From Nitrospira sp. (GTDB lineage: Bacteria; Nitrospirota; Nitrospiria; Nitrospirales; Nitrospiraceae): a stretch of 64,000 nucleotides of DNA. This document shows positions 1 through 8,385 of the stretch, one piece after another. How positions within the stretch are numbered: position 1 is the stretch's first letter; each line of letters opens with the position of its first letter. Position numbers and translations under genes: made by a program. Under the pieces are notes generated by a model. It saw only the letters and a list, made by a program, of their open reading frames with translations. It was not told where the DNA came from and ran no database searches. The stretch covers positions 62,001 through 126,000 of the forward strand of contig JADLEJ010000007.1 in the NCBI GenBank assembly GCA_020846195.1, in the 5' to 3' direction.

Positions 1-1
1 G

Positions 2-298
2 AGCCATGCGATCGAGATGACCGCCGCGCTCCTCGACCGCAACGTCGCCAGTGCGATCAGCCACCGGCGAGCGGCCTCGCCGACACTGCAAAAGAGACAG
101 GACCTCGCCGCCATCATCCATCTCTGCGGAGCGGGAGCGGGTCAGGATTACGCCAGGCGCGGATTCCGATTACTGCCGCATCAGCGCTGCGGCGACCACG
201 ACGTGAGTCTCTATCTCGCGCGCATCAACGGATTGAAGCAGCAGTTCGCCCATCTGTCGTCTGGCAGCCAAGAACTACGGCCCGCCAAATCCCGCTGA
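2..298 (+). CDS. C-terminal fragment of an unidentified protein
   Basis: The window opens inside this frame, which stays open from base 2 to the TGA at 296-298, giving the last ~98 residues of a gene starting upstream. Third codon positions are strongly G/C, as in the neighbouring genes, so I read it as coding. Visible blocks are LAAIIHLCGAGAG and QRCGDHDVSLYLARI, with two cysteines and no membrane segment. I do not recognise the family. It runs convergently toward the MFS gene that ends at 329. An ATG at 17 is present but is probably internal. Confidence 0.5.
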   Translation, partial: SHAIEMTAALLDRNVASAISHRRAASPTLQKRQDLAAIIHLCGAGAGQDYARRGFRLLPHQRCGDHDVSLYLARINGLKQQFAHLSSGSQELRPAKSR

Positions 299-328
299 CG
301 ATACCGCCCTCGCGTGCGCGTGATGCAG

Positions 329-1558
329 TTATGGATGCACTCGCGTGACTCGCCAGGCGAGGCCTGCGCCAGTCAGCAGCAGGCAGGCTGCGAGGAAAAA
401 CGGCGCGCCGGGAAGCTGCCATCCGGCTTGCGTTCCAATGAAGTAGGCGAAGATCTGCGTGAACAACGTCGGGCCTATTAAACCGGTCACTCCATTGATG
501 CTCGCCATCGCGCCCTGCAACCGGCCCTGCTCCGATCCGCTGACGCGGCGCGTCATCAAGGCCTGCGTTGCCGGACCGGCGAGTCCCCAGAACGCCATGA
601 TCGGAATGCCCAGGCAGAAAATCCAGCCCTGCGGCGCCATGCCATAGATCGCAAACCCAGCCACACCGCAGAGCAGCCCCGCCAGCAATGTCGTGCGTTC
701 GCCGAATCGCGCGGTCAGCGGCCGGATCAACAACCCCTGGACAATCATCGCTGCCAACCCAACACCGGCGAGCATCAGACCGACACTCGCCGTATCCCAT
801 CCGTAGCGATAGCTCATGTACAACACCGCCGTGCTCGGCAACACCGCATGCGCGAGATAGCCGAGGAACGCGACGGTCGCCAGCCCGACCAATTCATGAT
901 GCGACCGCAGCAACAACAGCGCGCCGACCGGATTCGCCCGCTTCCAGGCAAAGACCGCCCGCCGCTCAGGCGGCAACGATTCGGGCAGCACAAAGAAACC
1001 GTAACAGGCATTCAGCAAGCTGAGTGTCGCGGCGCCCCAAAACGGCAGCCGCGGATCGATTGCGCCGAGCCATCCCCCCAGCGCCGGGCCGAGGATAAAC
1101 CCAAGGCCGAACACCATCCCGATCTTGCCGAACGCCGCCGCCCGCTGCGCCGGTGGCGTCACATCGGACATATAGGCGCCGGCCGTGCTGAAACTCGACG
1201 CCGCCATTCCAGCAATCGCCCGCCCCGCGAACAACCAGGTTAAATTCGGCGCCAGCGCCATCAGCATGTAGTCGAGGCCCAATCCGATGTTCGACAGCAA
1301 GACGACCGGCCGCCGGCCGAACCGGTCGGACAACGCGCCTTGAATAGGCGAACAGACAAACTGCATCAACGCCCAGACCGTCCCCATGTAGCCGAAGATT
1401 TCCGCCGCGCGCGCCGTGTCGCCCGCCAAGAATTCTTCGACGAGCTTGGGCAGCACCGGAATCACAATGCCGAACGACAGCATGTCGAGGAACACCGTGA
1501 AGAGGATGAAGAGAGCCGCCGCCTGGCGCGGCTGAGCGGTTGTCGCTGGGTTAGTCAT
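329..1558 (-). CDS. MFS transporter (drug/metabolite efflux type)
   Basis: A 409-residue integral membrane protein with about 12 hydrophobic segments. The loop between TM2 and TM3 has the MFS signature GALSDRFGRRPVVLLSNIG (G-x3-D-R-x-G-R-R), typical of the TetA/Bcr-like drug:H+ antiporter branch. I start at MTNPATT (1558). A longer reading to 1795 would add 79 polar, low-complexity residues lying over the end of the upstream gene. It lies 52 bases downstream of the outer-membrane protein gene on the same strand, so lipoprotein, outer-membrane protein and transporter may form one envelope operon. The substrate cannot be read from the sequence. Confidence 0.88.
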   Translation of the reverse strand: MTNPATTAQPRQAAALFILFTVFLDMLSFGIVIPVLPKLVEEFLAGDTARAAEIFGYMGTVWALMQFVCSPIQGALSDRFGRRPVVLLSNIGLGLDYMLMALAPNLTWLFAGRAIAGMAASSFSTAGAYMSDVTPPAQRAAAFGKIGMVFGLGFILGPALGGWLGAIDPRLPFWGAATLSLLNACYGFFVLPESLPPERRAVFAWKRANPVGALLLLRSHHELVGLATVAFLGYLAHAVLPSTAVLYMSYRYGWDTASVGLMLAGVGLAAMIVQGLLIRPLTARFGERTTLLAGLLCGVAGFAIYGMAPQGWIFCLGIPIMAFWGLAGPATQALMTRRVSGSEQGRLQGAMASINGVTGLIGPTLFTQIFAYFIGTQAGWQLPGAPFFLAACLLLTGAGLAWRVTRVHP

Positions 1559-1610
1559 GGCGGCGCATTCTAGCAGGCCGCTAGCAGAGTGGCACTGCCA
1601 TCGACGTCGG

Positions 1611-2396
1611 TCAGAATCCGACCGACAACCCAATCGTGCCCAACAAGGCCGCGCGATCCGCCGGCCCGGAGAACTCCGTCCCGAGCCCGCCGTCCAACAC
1701 CATGCGGGACGTGAGTTGATGGCGCAGACCGAGTTCGATGCCGCTGTGATTACGCTGGCCGCGCAGGTCCGATTCTCTGGTGTAGAGACTGGCAATGAGC
1801 GTGTCGCTAAAGCTTGTCGGATAGCCCAGGGGATAGCTCACGGCCACGACCGCCCGATAGGCGCCGGGCCGCTCCTGCGCCTGCGGCGATCCAAGGACGG
1901 TGTACCCCGCGTTGATGTGCGCGCGCAACCGGCCGAACGAACGGGTGAGGATGCCGGTCAGCTGCGTATCCACGCCTTTTGAATTCACCCCGGTGGGTAG
2001 GTCCACTTCGACCCGGGCCGCAAACGCCGGCAGGTTGATCGTTTCCGTATTGAAATTGTAGAGCACGCCCAGATGCAAGTCACCCGACTTCGCCGCGCCG
2101 ACGAGGGTATGGGGATCGGACATGAGATCGCCCTGTATTTCAATCTGCGTATTATCGAATGCGCCATAGATAATCTGCGGCTGAAAGGTCACGCGGGTGC
2201 GGCCTTCCCGCCGGTCGTTGAAGCGCACGCCGCCTTCCAGGCCGATTTCGCCCTTCGGAATCGCATAGGCATCTTCCATCCCAATCGGCCGGTTCGGGTC
2301 AAGATTGTCGTGGTCCAACGCGAAGCTCCGCAACGGCGCCAGTCCAAGCAAGAGCGCGAGCATCGTGCTGATGGTAGACCGCACCCGCCGCCTCAA
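1611..2396 (-). CDS. outer-membrane beta-barrel protein
   Basis: 261 residues with an N-terminal signal peptide (hydrophobic LALLLGLAPLRSFA, cleavage near residue 26). The rest is alternating short beta-strands rich in aromatic and glycine residues, ending in LGTIGLSVGF with a terminal Phe, the usual last strand of an outer-membrane barrel. It resembles small porin/transporter-like proteins of the phenol-degradation MetA type, but I cannot assign a substrate. The start ATG overlaps the TGA of the upstream lipoprotein gene (ATGA at 2393-2396), so translation is probably coupled. The partner lipoprotein suggests a shared envelope function. Confidence 0.72.
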   Translation of the reverse strand: MRRRVRSTISTMLALLLGLAPLRSFALDHDNLDPNRPIGMEDAYAIPKGEIGLEGGVRFNDRREGRTRVTFQPQIIYGAFDNTQIEIQGDLMSDPHTLVGAAKSGDLHLGVLYNFNTETINLPAFAARVEVDLPTGVNSKGVDTQLTGILTRSFGRLRAHINAGYTVLGSPQAQERPGAYRAVVAVSYPLGYPTSFSDTLIASLYTRESDLRGQRNHSGIELGLRHQLTSRMVLDGGLGTEFSGPADRAALLGTIGLSVGF

Positions 2397-3355
2397 TGGT
2401 GATGCTCCCGTTCTTGCACGATCATCGGATTCGTGGCATCGGCGCTCGCCAGATAGTAGTGGTCCACCAGGCGATAGATCTCCGCCCGCTTGGCCTCCCA
2501 GGCCGGCAGCAGATCGCTCGCGAGGATGTCGCTGATGTTGTCGTGCAGCATGTGGAGATTGTCGAAGATGTTGGCGATCTCTGGATAGCGTGCCGCGAAC
2601 AACGGGCTCAGCTCAGCCGTCAACGGCATGAAGGTCCACTCCACCGGCGGCTGGTCGAGATAGCGGCGATACGTCGCGAGGATCGGCCGCACGGCTTGCG
2701 TCTTGGCATTGAGATCGCGCGCGGCCTGCAAGGGATCGTATACGGCGACTTGCAAGTAGTGATAGGACCAGATCGTCGCATTGAACAATGGAAACCGCTG
2801 GCGGAAGGTCTTGGAATAGGGAAACTGGTCGAGCCGGCGATGGTCCAGCCGCTTCGCAGTCAATGCGTAGGCGCTCTCCCGGTAATAGGCCACCACGTTC
2901 CGGATCGCCCGGTCTTTATCCGGCTCATTGGAGGCCATGATATCGTAGGTGGCGCGATGCAGCGCATGGGCCTCATCGAAAACATTCTGCGCGCGCCAGG
3001 CCAGCTTCATGTACGTGGGGGCGATGGCTTCTTCGTTGGGATTGAGCCGGGGCTTCGTCGCAATGAACGCCAGGGTTTCTGTTCTCGCCCGGTCTTCGAT
3101 GGCCGGCACATCTTTCCCGCCGGTCAAGAGCAAATTCTCATAGAGATTGGAATGGCCGAAATCGACTCCGTTGAACTCGCTGTCGAGTTCAGCCAGATCC
3201 TCGCGCAGCGCGAAGTTCCACAACGCGCGGTAGTAGAATCGCTTGTCCCGAGGCTCGAACTGGCTGCAACTAACCAGGGAAAGCGCGACCATGGCCAGCG
3301 CAGCGATGGCTCCGACACGGATGGAAGAGCGCCACATCTTACTCGTCTCTCGCAT
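2393..3355 (-). CDS. large lipoprotein of unknown function
   Basis: 320 residues starting at MRETSKMW (3355), where GGGAAAGAATCTGAA precedes the ATG. A basic n-region, a hydrophobic stretch and the lipobox LVSC at about residues 27-30 predict a lipid-anchored envelope protein. The mature part is mostly helical and charged, with a C-terminal histidine run (REREHHH). I know no family for it. Homologues may be described as TRAP-type periplasmic-like because of the helical composition, but nothing specific supports that. It is the first gene of a three-gene minus-strand unit and shares ATGA with the outer-membrane protein gene. Confidence 0.68.
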   Translation of the reverse strand: MRETSKMWRSSIRVGAIAALAMVALSLVSCSQFEPRDKRFYYRALWNFALREDLAELDSEFNGVDFGHSNLYENLLLTGGKDVPAIEDRARTETLAFIATKPRLNPNEEAIAPTYMKLAWRAQNVFDEAHALHRATYDIMASNEPDKDRAIRNVVAYYRESAYALTAKRLDHRRLDQFPYSKTFRQRFPLFNATIWSYHYLQVAVYDPLQAARDLNAKTQAVRPILATYRRYLDQPPVEWTFMPLTAELSPLFAARYPEIANIFDNLHMLHDNISDILASDLLPAWEAKRAEIYRLVDHYYLASADATNPMIVQEREHHH

Positions 3356-3551
3356 TTCAGATTCTTTCCCACCCCCTGCGCAGCAATGACTAATCTCGCT
3401 CATCCAAAATAACGGATGGCGCAACCCAGTGTCTATCGTGCCGTGAGGCCCTGGCTAATTTCGCGCGCTTGCGTCCGGGCAATGCTACCGCTACCCTCAT
3501 TGCGGTTTCATTGAAAACAGGACGGCCAGTTTTTATCCAGGAGGAAGATAC

Positions 3552-4178
3552 ATGCGCATTATCGTTGTTGGAGCACCAGGAACGATCGGATCCGCGGTCG
3601 TCGCAGCGTTGTCCGCACAGCATGACGTCGTCGGGATCGGGCATACGAAGGGCGCGATCCGCGTGGATCTGGCCTCGACCGAATCCATCGACAAGATGTT
3701 TGCCGCCGTCGGAGCGTTCGACGCACTCGTCTGCGCGGCAGGCCGGGCCGCGTTCGGAAGCCTGGAGAATCTGACCGATGCGGATTTTCAGCTCGGGCTT
3801 TCCAATAAGCTCATGGGACAGGTCAACCTCGTTCGCATGGGCCTGAAGCAGATGCGCGACAACGGCTCGTTCACCCTTACCAGCGGCGTCCTGAGCCGTG
3901 AGCCCATGAAAGGCAGCGCATCGATCAGCATGGTCAATGCGGGACTCGAAGGCTTTGTACGCGCCGCCGCCTTGGAGCTTCCGCGCGGCATCCGCATCAA
4001 CATCGTGAGCCCGCCCTGGGTGACCGAGACGTTGATCGCCAGAAAAATGGATCCGTCCATCGGCCTGCCCGCCGCCACCGTCGCCCAAGCCTATCTATCC
4101 AGCATCGAACAAGCCCTAACAGGCCACACCATCGACCCGCGCGACCCGCGCGTCATTGCATCCAGGCATGAGCGCTAG
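3552..4178 (+). CDS. short-chain dehydrogenase (atypical small SDR)
   Basis: 208 residues with a Rossmann fold. The N-terminus MRIIVVGAPGTIGSAVV carries the cofactor loop GxxGTIG, and CAAGRAAFG matches the NAG-like strand. The conserved Ser region is FTLTSGVLS, but where classical SDRs have YxxxK this protein reads SISMVNAGLEGF, so the catalytic Tyr and Lys are absent. This is a known trait of a ~200-residue SDR subgroup, so it is not a sequencing fault. Preceded by AGGAGGAAGATAC and ATG. It may bind NAD(P) without acting as a standard oxidoreductase. Substrate unknown. Confidence 0.82.
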   Translation: MRIIVVGAPGTIGSAVVAALSAQHDVVGIGHTKGAIRVDLASTESIDKMFAAVGAFDALVCAAGRAAFGSLENLTDADFQLGLSNKLMGQVNLVRMGLKQMRDNGSFTLTSGVLSREPMKGSASISMVNAGLEGFVRAAALELPRGIRINIVSPPWVTETLIARKMDPSIGLPAATVAQAYLSSIEQALTGHTIDPRDPRVIASRHER

Positions 4179-4274
4179 GCACTGCGCCTGCCGCTCTTTC
4201 TCCTTGCGGCTGCCGAATAGGTTATGCCTATATTATTCTGTGTTGACTTGGACTTACCCAGGAGGAAAACCACC

Positions 4275-5339
4275 ATGCGGATCAGGCTACATATCGGAAT
4301 ACTCGGGCTAGTCGGCGCGACGGCACTCTCGCCCTTTGCTCACTCGGCCCAGGCCTCGCCGTCCGGCCATGCCCCTCACGGAACCGTGACCATCGACGGC
4401 GTCACCGTGCCCGATATCGGGCCGCTGCCGACCTCGACGCCGACACCGTCCACGAATCTGAATTACGCCGCTAAAATCGAATTGGGCAAGCAGCTCTACT
4501 TCGACGGCCGCCTGTCAAAGAACAATGCGATCTCCTGCGCCTTCTGCCACAATCCTGGAACCGGATTCGCCGATCCTCGGCAGACCTCCATCGGAATCGG
4601 CGGCGGCGTGGGAGGACGCCAGTCGCCAACGGTCTACAACACCGCCTTCAATCACCTCCAGTTCTGGGACGGCCGCGCCCGCTCGCTCGAAGAACAGGCC
4701 ATCGGACCGATCCATAATCCAATCGAGATGGGCGAAACGCACGAGAATGTCGTGCGCAAGCTGGGGAAGATCAAAGGCTACCAGCAGCAGTTCCGGGCCG
4801 TCTTTGGAGCGGACGTGAATATTCAGGACCTCGCCAACGCCATCGCCGCCTATGAACGGACCATCATCTCGACAAATTCCGCGTTCGACAAGTACAGTCT
4901 GGGCGATCAGAAGGCCATGGACGAAACCGCCATCAGAGGCATGGCCCTCTTCAAAGGCAAGGCCCGCTGCATCCTCTGCCACAATGGGTCCAACTTCACC
5001 GACAACCAATTTCACAACCTAGGCGTGCCGCAAGTCGGACCGGCGAAAGAAGATCTGGGACGGTACGACGTGACACGGGCAGAGAAGGACAAAGGCGCCT
5101 TCAAAACTCCGACGTTGCGCAGCATTACGGAAACCGCGCCCTACATGCACGACGGCGCCTTCAAGACACTCGAAGAAGTCGTGAACTTTCTGAACGAGGG
5201 AGGCGGGGCCAACCAGAATCTCAGCGCCCTCATAAAGCCGCTGAACCTGACGCCTGAAGAAAAGACCGATCTCGTAGCGTTTCTCAAATCGCTCACAGGA
5301 GAGTCGCTCAAGTTCCAAATGCCCAAACTCCCGAAGTAG
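4275..5339 (+). CDS. dihaem cytochrome c peroxidase (CcpA/MauG family)
   Basis: 354 residues. The start at 4275 is set by AGGAGG eleven bases upstream; a longer reading from 4224 lacks this. A signal peptide ends near HSAQA. Two haem-c sites are visible, CAFCH at 88-92 and CILCH at 232-236, with the family's C-terminal PYMHDGAFKTLEEVV block. In this family the enzyme reduces periplasmic H2O2 with electrons from small cytochromes; MauG-like members oxidise protein residues instead, and the sequence alone does not separate the two. A monohaem cytochrome gene lies convergently downstream and could be an electron donor. Confidence 0.9.
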   Translation: MRIRLHIGILGLVGATALSPFAHSAQASPSGHAPHGTVTIDGVTVPDIGPLPTSTPTPSTNLNYAAKIELGKQLYFDGRLSKNNAISCAFCHNPGTGFADPRQTSIGIGGGVGGRQSPTVYNTAFNHLQFWDGRARSLEEQAIGPIHNPIEMGETHENVVRKLGKIKGYQQQFRAVFGADVNIQDLANAIAAYERTIISTNSAFDKYSLGDQKAMDETAIRGMALFKGKARCILCHNGSNFTDNQFHNLGVPQVGPAKEDLGRYDVTRAEKDKGAFKTPTLRSITETAPYMHDGAFKTLEEVVNFLNEGGGANQNLSALIKPLNLTPEEKTDLVAFLKSLTGESLKFQMPKLPK

Positions 5340-5361
5340 CGAAGCGGTGACCTGCCTCGGT

Positions 5362-5390
5362 GTGACGCGAGGCCTTTCGCCTCGCGTCAC
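5362..5390. terminator. hairpin between convergent genes
   Basis: Perfect 12-bp stem GTGACGCGAGGC / GCCTCGCGTCAC around a 5-nt loop, between the stop of the peroxidase gene and overlapping the stop codon of the convergent cytochrome gene. It has no T-run on either side, so termination efficiency is uncertain, but its position suits a bidirectional terminator. Confidence 0.55.
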
Positions 5391-5746
5391 TTCCCAAGTG
5401 TGCGCACATAGGCCAGCACGTCCCGGCTCTGGCTTTCCGAAAGATTTCTCTTCCAGGCCGGCATGTTTGGTTTGCCGTTGTGGATCGTCTTGAGCAGTTC
5501 TGCATCCGATTTCTTCTTGGTCGCCGGCGCGGTGAGATTAGCTGGATCCGGCCCCAAGAGCCGATAGCCATCTCCCTCGCCCGCAGCCCCGTGGCAGCCG
5601 GCGCAGTTCCTGACAAACAGTGTCTTGCCGCGAGCCGCATCTCCGGGTTTGGCTTTGGATTCTGCTTGCCCCTTCACCGGGGTCCCAACCAACAAGCCGC
5701 TGACACATCCAGCCATTGCGATCCCAAACAACCAGCGCTTACCCAT
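5387..5746 (-). CDS. periplasmic monohaem cytochrome c
   Basis: 119 residues from MGKRWLFGIAM (5746), preceded by AGGGAGGAACGGCG. A signal peptide of about 28 residues is followed by a small class I cytochrome c domain: CAGCH at 48-52, GPDPANLT in the loop, and a likely axial Met in KPNMPAWK. The C-terminal helix SRDVLAYVRTLGK is typical of cytochrome c551/cbb3-like domains. It is a candidate electron carrier for the convergent dihaem peroxidase, though they are not co-transcribed. The longer reading to 5956 adds low-quality sequence and was rejected. Confidence 0.87.
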   Translation of the reverse strand: MGKRWLFGIAMAGCVSGLLVGTPVKGQAESKAKPGDAARGKTLFVRNCAGCHGAAGEGDGYRLLGPDPANLTAPATKKKSDAELLKTIHNGKPNMPAWKRNLSESQSRDVLAYVRTLGK

Positions 5747-5829
5747 CGCCGTTCCTCCCTCCGATACGCCATGCCGACTGCGTGCACCCCAAACCCTGCC
5801 TTGGCTATTGCGGATCAGGCCTCCAGCAA

Positions 5830-6144
5830 CTAGCCCAAGCGGCGACCGATCCCCGCTTTCACCGCAAGGAACCGCCGAACACCGATCACCAAAAACAACA
5901 CGCCCACAACCAACGACACCACGCCCACTGCTTGAATGACCCGTCCCTCCAGCCACCAGACCGCCGGAATACCAACCGCAAAAAATCCCAGCGCGGTCCG
6001 AACGTACGCCAGCAACGTCCGCTCGTTGGCCAGCTCGGTCCGTTGCTGGGCCAGTCGATCGCGCAATAGGGTATCAGTCGGTGCAGCCACGTACGGTCTC
6101 CGGAAATCCTGAGAAACGATAGCCGATCGAACCGGGACGCTCAA
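5830..6144 (-). CDS. DUF202 (YidH-type) membrane protein
   Basis: 104 residues. The block LAQQRTELANERTLLAYVRT followed by two hydrophobic segments (about residues 50-68 and 72-90) is the hallmark of the DUF202 family of small inner-membrane proteins, whose function is unknown. It sits 83 bases upstream of the small cytochrome gene on the same strand and may share its transcript. The first 15-20 residues are poorly conserved in kind, so the true start could be further in. Confidence 0.75.
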   Translation of the reverse strand: MSVPVRSAIVSQDFRRPYVAAPTDTLLRDRLAQQRTELANERTLLAYVRTALGFFAVGIPAVWWLEGRVIQAVGVVSLVVGVLFLVIGVRRFLAVKAGIGRRLG

Positions 6145-6195
6145 TAGAGGAGAGGGAAGCGGAACGGACTCGGCAAAGACCGCACATGAACCCCG

Positions 6196-6618
6196 TTAGA
6201 AGGGAATGCGGAGACCCATCTGAAACTCATTCGGTGAAATCCCCTGCCCAAACTGGCTCCGCAGTCCGACATCGGATTGTATGGGAGGAGGACCGGTTAA
6301 CGAACGATTTAACTCCGACGTATACCCACCACTGAATCCCGCCCCGAGATACGGCAGGATTGTGCGTCCGCCCACTGAGTAGCGTCCGCTGATCGACGGA
6401 ATATCCCGAAAGATCGACGAGGACGGAGAGTACAGCGGCAGTGCCGCAGACCCGTTGAATGGAAGCTCAGAGGCCGCGCTGCCCTGAGAATATTGTTGAT
6501 TCAACGACTGCAAGACGGGAGACTCCAGCGTCGGCTCCTCCTGGGCCGAGACGCCTGGCGCAGAAGCCGCAAGCACGGCGCACAACAACATCGAAACGAT
6601 AGCGCAGCGAACGAACAT
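6196..6618 (-). CDS. small secreted/outer-membrane protein, unknown
   Basis: 140 residues from MFVRCAIVSMLL (6618). It has a clear signal peptide (hydrophobic core, cleavage near VSAQEE), then a Ser/Gly/Pro-rich segment and a C-terminus (FQMGLRIPF) ending in Phe with alternating polar and hydrophobic residues, suggesting a short outer-membrane or surface beta structure. No family recognised. It lies upstream of the DUF202 gene on the same strand and divergent from the MscS operon. A start at 6684 would put 22 extra residues before the signal peptide and is less likely. Confidence 0.55.
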   Translation of the reverse strand: MFVRCAIVSMLLCAVLAASAPGVSAQEEPTLESPVLQSLNQQYSQGSAASELPFNGSAALPLYSPSSSIFRDIPSISGRYSVGGRTILPYLGAGFSGGYTSELNRSLTGPPPIQSDVGLRSQFGQGISPNEFQMGLRIPF

Positions 6619-6860
6619 AGTTAAATCATACAAACAAACTCTCACGCGCACAAGACCGACACCCTGGAGTGGAGGCAACAACACGACCTGCTGGCCAAGG
6701 CGCCGATCTCTTTCCTACATCAACTGCTCGCGGCAGAGTGCCATCTTGCATCCCCCGATCATCCGGTCTATCTTCTGGCGGTCGGCGGGCCGCGTGAAGC
6801 ACCGCCTCCTGCCGGTTTCAGACGCCGGCACAATCTATTCATGGGAAGCAGGCAGCCGAT

Positions 6861-8345
6861 ATGGGCGTCACGTTGTCTCTGGGCCTGATCACCGTCGGAC
6901 TGCTGGCGTATCTCAGCGCTGTCCGTAAAAAACCCGCGGGAGCTGAATTCTACGCGGGCTGCTTCTCCACGATCCTGCTCATGCTCCTGCTGGAGCTGGC
7001 CACTCAAGGCGTAATCTCGCCCGTGCCCCAGTGGACGCAACTCTGGATAGCCTTCGTGGCCTATCTCGCGATGTCCTTCGTCGTCCTGAAAACCATGGAC
7101 CTGCTGTTCATCGAAGACTACCTCGTCGAGAAGCGGGGGAAATACATCCCCAGAATCCTCCGCATGATCTTCCTGCTCATCGGAGTCGCACTGACAGGCC
7201 TCATCCTGCTTCGGACCGTCCTCGACATGGATCCTTTGGCCTTGATCGCGCTCCCCACCATCGTCACCGCCGTGGTGGGATTCGCGCTCAAAGACGTCAT
7301 CGCGCGGCTGGCCTCGGGCATCCAGCTCGGCCGCATGATCCATGTCGGCGATTGGGTCACGTTGATGGACAAAGAGGGCGTCGTCACCGACATCGCCTTC
7401 GACTACATCACAATCAGAACCCGCGCTTACGATTACGTCATGCTGCCCAACGATGTCATCTCGCAATCCGCCATCACCAACCACAGCCGGCCGGAAACCC
7501 TCTGCGCCCGATCTATCCATGTCGACGCGAATTATGCGCATCCCCCCGTGCAGGTGAAACAGATTCTCGTTCAATCCGCCTCGGCGGTGCCGGGCGTCGT
7601 CGCCACTCCAGCGCCGGTCAGCTTCATCGAAGAGTTCAAGGATTCCGGCATCTCCTACAAACTGAAGTTTTTCTTTCATGACTATGGAAGCCGCGAACGC
7701 ATCGAGGGCGAGGTGATGGCCTATGTCTGGTATGCCTTCCAGCGGAACGGCATTGAGATTCCCTATCCTCAACGAGTCATGCAGATGACCCAGCCCCCCG
7801 ATCTGACGGCGCAGCGGGCCGTCGAACTGACCGGGATCGAAGAGCAGCTTCGCGCCATCGATTTCTTAGCCGTTCTCGACGCGGAGGCGCTGCACGCGCT
7901 GGCCGAACAGGCGCAAACACGCGTCTACCTGCCCGGCGAGCAGGTTGTGCAGGAAGGCGACCCGGGAGAAGAACTCTTCGTGGTCATCGAGGGCGCCGCC
8001 GACGTTGTCGTCACAACAGGTGGCCACGTCACGCCGGTTGCCACACTCACAAAAGGACAGTTCTTCGGAGAAATGTCCCTGCTCACCGGAGCCCCGCGTT
8101 CCGCCACAGTCCAAGCAAAATCGCATCTGACGGTCACGGTCATCGGCAAGCAGGCTATCAGCCAGGCCATCTCCCGCACTCCCAGCCTGGCAGAACAATT
8201 CGGCACGATCCTCACGACTCGGCAATCGGCGCTGACAGCCACCCGCGAAACCGCCGATCGCGCCTCACTGCTGAAATCCGCCAAGGAAGAAGGCCTGTCG
8301 CTCACCGCGAAGATCCTGCACTTCTTCCGCCGGTCCGGGAAGTGA
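6861..8345 (+). CDS. MscS-family mechanosensitive channel with cyclic-nucleotide-binding domain
   Basis: 494 residues. The N-terminus has about four transmembrane segments (residues 1-140). A MscS pore/beta domain follows (ALPTIVTAVVGFALKDVI, then GDWVTLMDKEGVV). A C-terminal cNMP domain (about 345-465) has the phosphate-binding cassette FGEMSLLTGAPRSATV, whose Arg normally contacts the cyclic phosphate. In this family membrane tension opens the pore and nucleotide binding may tune gating. The next gene, 40 bases on, encodes a predicted adenylate cyclase, which gives an obvious source of ligand. The RBS is weak and the exact start is less certain than the identity. Confidence 0.9.
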   Translation: MGVTLSLGLITVGLLAYLSAVRKKPAGAEFYAGCFSTILLMLLLELATQGVISPVPQWTQLWIAFVAYLAMSFVVLKTMDLLFIEDYLVEKRGKYIPRILRMIFLLIGVALTGLILLRTVLDMDPLALIALPTIVTAVVGFALKDVIARLASGIQLGRMIHVGDWVTLMDKEGVVTDIAFDYITIRTRAYDYVMLPNDVISQSAITNHSRPETLCARSIHVDANYAHPPVQVKQILVQSASAVPGVVATPAPVSFIEEFKDSGISYKLKFFFHDYGSRERIEGEVMAYVWYAFQRNGIEIPYPQRVMQMTQPPDLTAQRAVELTGIEEQLRAIDFLAVLDAEALHALAEQAQTRVYLPGEQVVQEGDPGEELFVVIEGAADVVVTTGGHVTPVATLTKGQFFGEMSLLTGAPRSATVQAKSHLTVTVIGKQAISQAISRTPSLAEQFGTILTTRQSALTATRETADRASLLKSAKEEGLSLTAKILHFFRRSGK

Positions 8346-8385
8346 TCCCCGGCCGGCCACCCGTCATCGACGGTGGAGCTGTACG

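Noticed and set aside
329..1795. MFS gene starting at 1795
   Set aside because: The extra 79 residues overlap the outer-membrane protein gene and are low-complexity; the hydrophobic core begins after MTNPA.
2396..3412. 338-residue plus-strand ORF over the lipoprotein gene
   Set aside because: Antisense shadow; the minus-strand gene has a lipobox, an RBS and ATGA coupling.
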